A DNA stretch of 56,509 nucleotides, taken from the NCBI GenBank assembly GCA_016188985.1, contig JACPGM010000050.1, forward strand, positions 1 through 56,509, in the 5' to 3' direction. Source of the stretch: Lentisphaerota bacterium. Its GTDB lineage: Bacteria; Verrucomicrobiota; Kiritimatiellia; JAAZAB01. Below the pieces are notes generated by a model. That model searched no databases, was not told the origin of the DNA, and was given only the letters and a program-made list of their open reading frames with translations. The position numbers and the translations under genes are program-made. Positions 50,214-56,509 of the stretch are shown here, in pieces (within the stretch, counting starts at the first letter, position 1; every line of letters begins with the position of its first letter).

Positions 50214-51820
50214 CGCCTTCGGCGCAAGCAAAGATTTGCTCTGCCGATGAGGCCGTTGGCTTGATCAAGGACGGCCAGACCGTAGCCTGCTGCGGCTTTG
50301 TCGGCTCCGCCCATCCGGAGGCGTTGACCGCCGCCCTGGAAAGACGATTCACCGCGACCGGCGCCCCGCGCGGCCTTACCCTGGTCTATGCCGCCGGCCA
50401 GGGCGATGGCAAGGCCCGCGGCTTGAATCATCTGGCCCATGTTGGATTGGTCAAGCGCGTGATTGGCGGGCACTGGGCCCTGGCGCCAAGCATGGGCAAA
50501 CTGGCCCTGGCCGGGAAAATCGAGGCCTATAATTTTCCGCAAGGCGTAATTTGTCAGTTATACCGCGACATTGCCGCCGGGCGCCCTGGCTGCATTACCC
50601 ATATCGGGTTGGAAACCTTTATTGATCCTGTTAACGATGGCGCTCGCCAGAATACCGTAACTCCCGCGGGACTGGTTGAGCGGGTGGAATTGGGCGGCAA
50701 AAGCTGGTTATGGTACAAGGCCTTTCCCATTCAGGTTGGCCTGATCCGCGCTACGGGGGCGGACTGCCTGGGCAACCTGGTTATGGAACGCGAGTGCATT
50801 ATTGGCGAGGTGCTGGCGGTGGCGCAGGCCGTGCGCAACTCCGGCGGGATTGTTCTGGCCCAGGTTAGCGAGCTCTTACCCGAGCCGGCGCCACCGCAGC
50901 GCGTGCGGGTGCCGGGCATTCTGGTGGACCGGATTGTGGTGGCCGACTCGCGCGAGCATGAACAAACCTTTGCCGAAGCCTATAATCCAAGCTACTGTTC
51001 GCCGGCGCCCGGAGATGAATCCGTCTGGAGTCGCCTGGATCCCTTGCCAATGAACGAACGCCGCGTCATTGCGGCACGGGCCTGCAATGAACTTGCCCCT
51101 GGCGCGATTGCCAATCTCGGTATTGGCATGCCCGAAGGTATTGCTCGCATCGCCGCCGAACGGGGACTCCTGGACACATTTACTTTGACCGTCGAGAGCG
51201 GGCCCATCGGCGGCATGCCGGCCTCCGGCTTAAGTTTTGGCGCGGCGGCGTATCCGCAGGCCATCATTGACCAGCCCGCCCAGTTCGACTTTTATGACGG
51301 CGGCGGGCTGGATTTTGCCGCCCTGGGCGCGGCGCAAATTGACGCCGAAGGCAACGTCAATGTCTCGCAATTCGGCGGGCGCCTGGCCGGCGTGGGCGGA
51401 TTTGTCAATATAACCCAAACCGCCAAGACCTTGATCTTCTGCGGCACCTTTACCGCCGATGGCCTGGAAGTGCAGTTGGCCGATGGCGCCATCCGGATCA
51501 TTAAAGAAGGCGCCACCCGCAAGTTTGTGCGGAAGGTCGAACAAATTTCTTTCAGCAGCCGGCGCTCGCGCCAGGTCGGCCAGAAAGTGCTTTACGTCAC
51601 CGAGCGGGCGGTCTTACAACTGACGCTCGAGGGGGTGGAACTGATCGAGCTTGCGCCCGGAATTAATCTTGAAAAGCAAGTCCTGGCTTTGATGGATTTT
51701 AAGCCGATTATTCGTCAGGTGCGCATCATGCCGGCCGACGTGTTTGCGAGGAATGCAACTACTCACCACGGACCTGCCCGCAGTGCTTCGCTCAGCGATG
51801 CAGGCGGGTTACACGGATAA
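50210..51820 (+). CDS. Acyl-CoA:acetate/3-oxoacid CoA-transferase (fused alpha/beta)
   Basis: The ATG at 50210 overlaps the reductase stop as ATGA and is preferred; GTG 50204 is also possible. The 536-residue protein is the single-chain form, with both AtoD-like and AtoA-like halves, as in YdiF/propionate CoA-transferases. The N-terminal half has [16 protein letters not shown]. The catalytic glutamate is Glu329 in [15 protein letters not shown], followed by [15 protein letters not shown] and [17 protein letters not shown]. CoA is moved between acetoacetate, acetate or similar acids through a glutamyl-CoA thioester. The natural end is probably near MPADVFA. The last 18 residues or so include [13 protein letters not shown], which is encoded by a palindromic element. 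Confidence 0.88.
   Translation: MTPSAQAKICSADEAVGLIKDGQTVACCGFVGSAHPEALTAALERRFTATGAPRGLTLVYAAGQGDGKARGLNHLAHVGLVKRVIGGHWALAPSMGKLALAGKIEAYNFPQGVICQLYRDIAAGRPGCITHIGLETFIDPVNDGARQNTVTPAGLVERVELGGKSWLWYKAFPIQVGLIRATGADCLGNLVMERECIIGEVLAVAQAVRNSGGIVLAQVSELLPEPAPPQRVRVPGILVDRIVVADSREHEQTFAEAYNPSYCSPAPGDESVWSRLDPLPMNERRVIAARACNELAPGAIANLGIGMPEGIARIAAERGLLDTFTLTVESGPIGGMPASGLSFGAAAYPQAIIDQPAQFDFYDGGGLDFAALGAAQIDAEGNVNVSQFGGRLAGVGGFVNITQTAKTLIFCGTFTADGLEVQLADGAIRIIKEGATRKFVRKVEQISFSSRRSRQVGQKVLYVTERAVLQLTLEGVELIELAPGINLEKQVLALMDFKPIIRQVRIMPADVFARNATTHHGPARSASLSDAGGLHG
51773..51808 (+). repeat. In-frame palindromic element at the CoA-transferase C-terminus
   Basis: This is a 36-nt copy, CCTGCCCGCAGTGCTTCGCT onward to ATGCAGGCGGG, read as [12 protein letters not shown]. 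The stop codon follows four codons later. The flanking CACGGATAACACGGAT is a further common intergenic repeat motif. Confidence 0.8.
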
Positions 51821-51843
51821 CACGGATATGGGAAAATGAAATC

Positions 51844-53013
51844 ATGAACGAACTATTCATTGTCGCCGCTAAACGCACGCCCCAAGGGCGCCTGCTGGGC
51901 GCGCTGGCCAAATGTTCGGCCGTTGAACTGGCTAAAGCCGCCGGGCGCTCTGTGCTCGCAACCCCCGCCGGAAGCGGTGTAAGCATTGATCCGCAGGACT
52001 TGGATCACGTGATTATCGGCAATGTGCTCGCCTCCGGCCAGGGCATGAATATTGCCCGGCAAGTCGGCGTGGGCTTGGGCCTGCCTCTGGACCGCGTAGC
52101 CTACACCGTGAATATGATGTGCGCTTCCGGCATGCAGGCGGTGATCCTGGCCGCTCAGACTATTCTGGCCGGGCAGGCCAACGCCATCCTCTGCGGCGGA
52201 ACTGAATCAATGTCCACGGCGCCCTACCTCCTCGATCGCGCCCGGGCAGGCTACAAATTTGGTGATGCCGTTCTGCTGGATTCCATTTTGCGCGATGGGC
52301 TGAGCGACGCCTTCAGCGGCCGGCCGATGGGCTTGCTTACCGAAGCGCTGGGCGCTCAATATCATATTGACCGGCTGGCCCAGGACACCTTTGCGCTGAA
52401 GAGCCAGCAGAAGTATGTCGCCGCCCAGGCCCGCGGCGCCTTCCGCGCGGAAATCGCGCCGGTGGAAAATGTGGCGCAGGATGAACATCCGCGGCCGGAC
52501 ACAACCTTGGAAAAACTTTCCATGCTGAAACCGGCCTTCAAAGCCGATGGCACGATCACGCCCGGCAATGCTTCCGGGGTCAACGACGGCGCCGCCTTGC
52601 TGGTGGTCTGCAATGAAGCTATGCTCAAGCGCCGGAACTGGAAACCGTTGGCTCGCATAGTTGGTTGGAGCACGGTGGGCTGCGACCCGGCCCGATTTGG
52701 TTTAGGGCCGGTCTGGGCAACGCGTAAACTCTGCCAGACGCTGGGCCTGGCACCGGCTGATTTTGATGTTATTGAGATTAATGAAGCGTTTGCCGTTCAG
52801 GTCTTGGCCTGTATCAAGGAACTTAATTTGGATCCCGAGCGGGTCAATCCCGATGGCGGCGCCATCGCGCTGGGCCATCCGCTGGGCGCCTCCGGGGCCC
52901 GCTTGCTGGTCCATCTGGCCCAGCGCCTGGCAAGCGGCGAGAGCGAAAAAGCCCTGGCAACGCTCTGTGTCGGCGGCGGCATGGGCGCCGCCGTTATGCT
53001 GGCTAAAGTATAA
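51844..53013 (+). CDS. Acetyl-CoA C-acetyltransferase (thiolase)
   Basis: The 389-residue thiolase has the nucleophile Cys93 in MMCASGMQA, GGTESMSTAPYL, His345 in ALGHPLGASGAR and the second active-site Cys375 in LCVGGGMGAA. Length and motifs fit biosynthetic, tetrameric acetyl-CoA acetyltransferases (PhaA/AtoB type), which condense two acetyl-CoA to acetoacetyl-CoA or run in reverse. It follows the reductase and CoA-transferase genes, which completes a C4 module for ketone-body or 3-hydroxybutyrate metabolism. No PHA synthase is present in the window, so storage polymer synthesis cannot be claimed. Confidence 0.92.
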   Translation: MNELFIVAAKRTPQGRLLGALAKCSAVELAKAAGRSVLATPAGSGVSIDPQDLDHVIIGNVLASGQGMNIARQVGVGLGLPLDRVAYTVNMMCASGMQAVILAAQTILAGQANAILCGGTESMSTAPYLLDRARAGYKFGDAVLLDSILRDGLSDAFSGRPMGLLTEALGAQYHIDRLAQDTFALKSQQKYVAAQARGAFRAEIAPVENVAQDEHPRPDTTLEKLSMLKPAFKADGTITPGNASGVNDGAALLVVCNEAMLKRRNWKPLARIVGWSTVGCDPARFGLGPVWATRKLCQTLGLAPADFDVIEINEAFAVQVLACIKELNLDPERVNPDGGAIALGHPLGASGARLLVHLAQRLASGESEKALATLCVGGGMGAAVMLAKV

Positions 53014-53019
53014 ATCGGC

Positions 53020-56000
53020 ATGGCGCCGAACATGGCACATCGTCTTGAAATCGGTCTGAAGCGCGGCGTGCCCGATGCCCGCGGCCGCAGTGTTGCCGCG
53101 CGCGCGGCCAGCGCGCTCAATCTCAAGATCGGCTCCGTCCAGACCCGCGCGGTCTATAAGCTTGATGCCGGCTTGAGCCGCGCGGAGCTCGCTCAAGTGC
53201 GCGCGGCTTTTACCGATCCGGTGACTGAACAATCCGCCCTCGGCCGCTTGAGAGCGCCGAAGTTCGACTGGCTCATCGAAATCGGGTTCAAGCCTGGCGT
53301 TACTGACAACGTCGGCCGCACCGCGCGCGTGGCCCTGGCCGACATCCTGGCGCGGCCGCTGGCCGAGGAAGAAGCCGTTTATACCGCCCAGCAATATTTT
53401 GTGCGGGGCGGGGGCCTGACCCGCGCTCAAGCCGAACACCTGGCCAATAATCTCTTGGCTAATCCTCTAATTCAAACCGTCCTGATTTTTTCGCCGGAGG
53501 AGTGGGGACACGCTCCGGTGGACTTGGATGTCCCGGCTATTCACGCCCAGATCGCGCCCTCGGTAGCAACTTATGACCTCAGCGGCGCGGATGATGATCT
53601 TGAGCGCCTCAGCCGCGAGCGCATTCTGGCGTTAAGCCGGGAAGAAATGCGCGCCATCCGCGATTACTTTGCGCGCAGCGCCGTGCGCGCCGCGCGGCAG
53701 AGCCTGGGTCTGCCGGAACAACCGACCGATGTTGAAATCGAATGTCTGGCGCAAACCTGGTCGGAGCATTGCTATCACAAGATTTTTGCCGCGCGGATTC
53801 ACTACGTGGATAATACGGGCGCCGAGGAATGGATTGAGTCGCTCTTTAAGACTTATATCAAGGGCGCGACGGAGAAGATTGCCCCAACCCTGAACTGGCT
53901 GGTTTCGGTCTTTACCGACAATGCCGGCGTCATCCGCTTCAACGAGCGGCTGAACCTGGTCTACAAGGTGGAAACGCACAATACCCCTTCGGCCCTGGAT
54001 CCCTATGGCGGCGCGATGACCGGTATCGTCGGCGTGAACCGCGACCCGATGGGCACGGGCATGGGCGCCAACTTGCTCTGCAATGTCTGGGGCTATTGCT
54101 TGGGCTCGCCCTTCTATGCCGGCGAGCCTGCCCGCAATGCTTCGCCTAGCGATGCAGGCGGGTTGCCCGCCGGACTCATGCATCCGCGCCGCATCCGCGA
54201 CGGCGTGCACCATGGCGTGATCGAAGGCGGCAACCAGAGCGGCATTCCTTTTGCGCGTGGCTGGGAGATTTTCGATGACCGCTATATCGGCAAGCCGCTG
54301 GTGTTTTGCGGCACCATCGGCTATCTGCCCGCAACCCTCCAGGGACGGCCCTCTGAGCGCAAGGAAGTCCAGCCGGGCGATGCGATCATCATGCTGGGCG
54401 GACGCATCGGCAAAGACGGCATTCATGGCGCCACTTTTTCGTCCGAAGAATTGCGCGCGGAGTCGCCCGTACAGGCCGTCCAGATCGGCGACCCGATCAC
54501 GCAGCGTAAGATGTATGAGTTCCTGATGGAGGCCCGCGACCTTGGACTTTATCGCGCCATTACCGACAATGGCGCCGGGGGGTTGAGCTGCTCGGTGGGC
54601 GAAATGGGCCGCTTGAGCGGCGGCGCCGAAGTTGATTTGGCGCGCGCGCCGCTTAAATACCAGGGATTGCTCCCGTGGGAAATTTTTCTCTCCGAGGCTC
54701 AGGAACGCATGACCCTGGCCATTGCGCCCGAACAAGTTGAAGCTTTCGTGGACTTGGCCCGGCGGCGGGATGTGGAAGCTTCCGTTCTGGGCGCCTTCAC
54801 CGATTCGGGCGCGCTGGTCGTGCGCTATGGCGACCGGGTGGTGGGGCGCCTGGACATGGATTTCCTCTATGAGGGCTGCCCGGTTATGACGCTGGAAGCG
54901 CGCTGGACGCCGCCCAATGTGCCCGCGCCTGAGCCGCTGCGCGCTCTCCGGCGCGATACCGTGCTGGCCGAACTGCTGGGTGACCTCAATCTCTGCTCCA
55001 AGGAATTCAAGAGCCGCCAGTATGATGGCGAGGTTAAAGGCTTGAGCGTGGTCAAGCCTTATGTCGGGATCTATAGCGACGTGCCCAGCGATGCCACCGT
55101 GATGCGGGTGGAATATGATCGCCAGGAAGGCATTATCCTGGCGGAAGGCATTAATCCCTTTTATTCCGACCTCGACCCCTACGCCATGATGGCCGCGGTC
55201 ATTGACGAAGCTATCCGGCGGATCATCAGCGCCGGCGGGTGCCTGGGCCAGATCGCCGGCCTGGACAATTTCTGCTGGTGTGATCCGGTGCAGTCTGAGA
55301 AAACGCCGGACGGCCATTATAAGCTGGGGCAACTGGTGCGGGCCAATAAGGCGCTTTACGATGTTACCACCGCCTTCGGGGTGCCCTGCATTTCAGGCAA
55401 GGACAGCATGAAAAATGATTCCACCCGCGGCGGTCGTAAAATTTCCATTCCGCCAACGGTGCTCTTCTCCACGATCGGCCGGCTGGACGATGTCCGCAAG
55501 GCCGTTACTATGGACATGAAGCAAGCCGGCGATTTGGTTTACGTAATCGGCTTGACGCGCCGCGAGCTGGGCGCTTCGGCCTTTTTCCGCTGGCTTGCCG
55601 CGCGCCAGAATACGCCCGGCCACGTTGGCGGCGTTGTGCCGGGCCTGGATATTTCCCAGGCGCGGGCGCTTTATCGGGCGATGCGCCAAGCCACGGACCA
55701 GGGCCTGCTGCGCTCCTCGCATACACCGACCTGCGGCGGCTTAGCCGTGGCGCTGGCCTTGAGCGCGTTGGGCGGGGATGTGGGCGTGGAAGTGGATTTA
55801 GCCAAGGCGCCCGTTGAAAACAAACTATCCGATGATGAGCTGCTGTTTTCCGAATCCAACAGCCGGTTTATTGTAACCGTGGCGGCGGAGCGGAAACAGG
55901 CGTTGGAGACCCTATTACAGGGTTTACCTTGCGCCTGTATCGGCCAGGTAACGGCCGAGAAGGTGCTGCGGGTTAAGGGATTGCAAGGGAAGTCCTTGCT

Positions 56001-56058
56001 AACCGCAAGGATTTCAGCCTTGCGGAAAGCATTTAAGGGCACGCTTCATGGCATCTAA
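53020..56058 (+). CDS. purL: Phosphoribosylformylglycinamidine synthase, PurS-like domains fused to PurL
   Basis: This 1012-residue FGAM synthase subunit works in the fourth step of purine synthesis. Residues about 7-75 (HRLEIGLKRGVPDARGRSV) and 87-165 (DWLIEIGFKPGVTDNVGRT) are two PurS-like halves in tandem. The catalytic part follows, with WSEHCYHKIF, YKVETHNTPSALDPYGGAMTGIVGVNRDPMGTG (in parts: VETHNTPSALDP and GGAMTGIVGVNRD), HPRRIRDGVHHGV, EGGNQSGIP, DNGAGGLSCSVGEMG and SGKDSMKND. The glutaminase is separate (purQ, overlapping by 11 nt). A 36-nt palindromic element is read in frame just before LPAGLMHPRRI and adds PARNASPSDAGG where relatives have a short loop. It begins 6 nt after the thiolase gene but belongs to a different pathway. 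Confidence 0.92.
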   Translation: MAPNMAHRLEIGLKRGVPDARGRSVAARAASALNLKIGSVQTRAVYKLDAGLSRAELAQVRAAFTDPVTEQSALGRLRAPKFDWLIEIGFKPGVTDNVGRTARVALADILARPLAEEEAVYTAQQYFVRGGGLTRAQAEHLANNLLANPLIQTVLIFSPEEWGHAPVDLDVPAIHAQIAPSVATYDLSGADDDLERLSRERILALSREEMRAIRDYFARSAVRAARQSLGLPEQPTDVEIECLAQTWSEHCYHKIFAARIHYVDNTGAEEWIESLFKTYIKGATEKIAPTLNWLVSVFTDNAGVIRFNERLNLVYKVETHNTPSALDPYGGAMTGIVGVNRDPMGTGMGANLLCNVWGYCLGSPFYAGEPARNASPSDAGGLPAGLMHPRRIRDGVHHGVIEGGNQSGIPFARGWEIFDDRYIGKPLVFCGTIGYLPATLQGRPSERKEVQPGDAIIMLGGRIGKDGIHGATFSSEELRAESPVQAVQIGDPITQRKMYEFLMEARDLGLYRAITDNGAGGLSCSVGEMGRLSGGAEVDLARAPLKYQGLLPWEIFLSEAQERMTLAIAPEQVEAFVDLARRRDVEASVLGAFTDSGALVVRYGDRVVGRLDMDFLYEGCPVMTLEARWTPPNVPAPEPLRALRRDTVLAELLGDLNLCSKEFKSRQYDGEVKGLSVVKPYVGIYSDVPSDATVMRVEYDRQEGIILAEGINPFYSDLDPYAMMAAVIDEAIRRIISAGGCLGQIAGLDNFCWCDPVQSEKTPDGHYKLGQLVRANKALYDVTTAFGVPCISGKDSMKNDSTRGGRKISIPPTVLFSTIGRLDDVRKAVTMDMKQAGDLVYVIGLTRRELGASAFFRWLAARQNTPGHVGGVVPGLDISQARALYRAMRQATDQGLLRSSHTPTCGGLAVALALSALGGDVGVEVDLAKAPVENKLSDDELLFSESNSRFIVTVAAERKQALETLLQGLPCACIGQVTAEKVLRVKGLQGKSLLTARISALRKAFKGTLHGI
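54127..54162 (+). repeat. In-frame palindromic element inside purL
   Basis: This is a 36-nt copy, CCTGCCCGCAATGCTTCGCC onward to GATGCAGGCGGG, read as PARNASPSDAGG between the motifs GSPFYAGE and LPAGLMHPRRI of an otherwise normal FGAM synthase. The same reading frame is used by the CoA-transferase copy and by addB unit 3. Confidence 0.8.
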
Positions 56059-56509
56059 GCCGCCAGTTTTGATTATCACCGGCTACGGCGTTAATTGCGA
56101 AGCCGAATCGCGCTTTGCCTGGGAAATGGCCGGCGCTGAGCCGCGACTGATCCATCTGCACGACCTGCTGGCAGAACCGGGGCGGCTGAAGGAGTTCAAA
56201 GCTTTGATGTTTATTGGCGGGTTTTCGTTTGGCGACCACATGGGCTCCGGGCATGTGCTGGCGCTGCGCCTCCGGCATCGCCTGAGGAATGAGCTTCAGG
56301 CATTCATCGAAGAGGGCAATCTGATTCTGGGAGTGTGCAACGGATTCCAGGTGATGGTCAAACTGGGGCTGTTGCCCGGTCTGGATGGCGATTATTTCAC
56401 CCAGAAAATCGCCTTGCTGCCGAACGACTGCGGCGTCTTCCAGAATTTCTGGGTCCATTTGCGGTTTGAGGCGGCCTCGCCCTGCATTTTTACCAGGGGC
56501 TTAGGTCCC
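56048..56509 (+). CDS. purQ: Phosphoribosylformylglycinamidine synthase glutaminase subunit, 5' part
   Basis: The frame is open from ATG 56048 to the end of the window (154 codons), so the 3' end is missing. The sequence begins MASKPPVLIITGYGVNCEAE, as in class I glutamine amidotransferases of the PurQ type, with FIGGFSFGDHMGSG and the nucleophile Cys97 in LGVCNGFQVM. The His-Glu pair of the catalytic triad would lie beyond the window. It supplies ammonia to PurL. The 11-nt overlap with purL indicates coupled translation. Confidence 0.92.
   Translation, partial: MASKPPVLIITGYGVNCEAESRFAWEMAGAEPRLIHLHDLLAEPGRLKEFKALMFIGGFSFGDHMGSGHVLALRLRHRLRNELQAFIEEGNLILGVCNGFQVMVKLGLLPGLDGDYFTQKIALLPNDCGVFQNFWVHLRFEAASPCIFTRGLGP

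Noticed and set aside
53632-55332. A 566-codon minus-strand open frame opposite purL
   Set aside because: The purL frame contains all FGAM synthase motifs; the opposite frame is an antisense shadow.

Overview
The window looks like a chromosomal stretch of a GC-rich Gram-negative bacterium, most likely from the PVC group (Kiritimatiellota, Lentisphaerota or Verrucomicrobiota). That placement is inferred from gene content: a sulfatase, an N-acylglucosamine 2-epimerase homologue, a parallel beta-helix glycosidase-like protein, a PQQ-type beta-propeller with an embedded methyltransferase-like domain, a UroD-like protein, very large secreted BACON/FN3/VCBS proteins, and spacers full of short palindromic repeats. 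No rRNA, tRNA or CRISPR array was found.

Layout. 1-3.8 kb: branched-chain and aromatic amino-acid genes on + (ilvB end, ilvN, leuA, aroE). 3.8-7.5 kb: a degraded island with an RHS/YD-repeat remnant and a DDE transposase, bounded by the real aroE end and a second, diverged copy of the aroE 3' end. 7.6-10.3 kb: prepilin peptidase, shikimate kinase and epoxyqueuosine reductase. 10.4-11.0 kb: a vapBC pair. 11.7-18.5 kb: a minus-strand block (ROK-like protein, isocitrate dehydrogenase, AGE-family epimerase, six-hairpin glycosidase-like protein). 18.5-28 kb: three consecutive exported proteins, the last ending in a predicted outer-membrane barrel. 28-36 kb: a UroD-like gene converging on an AddA/AddB-type helicase-nuclease pair. 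36-38.4 kb: argF and pyrB, translationally overlapped. 38.5-49 kb: a TPR membrane protein, a propeller protein with a frameshift, a beta-helix protein, a sulfatase and a five-bladed propeller protein. 49.4-53 kb: a reductase, CoA-transferase and thiolase operon for C4 acyl-CoA metabolism. 53-56.5 kb: purL (with fused PurS-like domains) and the start of purQ.

The most unusual content is in the repeats. (1) A 33-39-nt palindromic element occurs at least eight times. Seven copies lie inside reading frames (addB three times, the beta-helix protein twice, purL, and the CoA-transferase tail), always in the same orientation relative to the host gene and always a multiple of three long. This resembles the Rickettsia palindromic elements. 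(2) A 275/276-bp MITE-like element with 20-bp terminal inverted repeats occurs twice. One copy supplies the stop codon of the prepilin peptidase. The other lies between a promoter-like sequence and the exported-protein genes. The two copies show a compensatory base-pair change in an internal stem, which suggests the fold is under selection. (3) The ROK-like protein ends in about 48 residues that look wholly repeat-encoded.

All calls come from reading the sequence and its translations. No database search was run.
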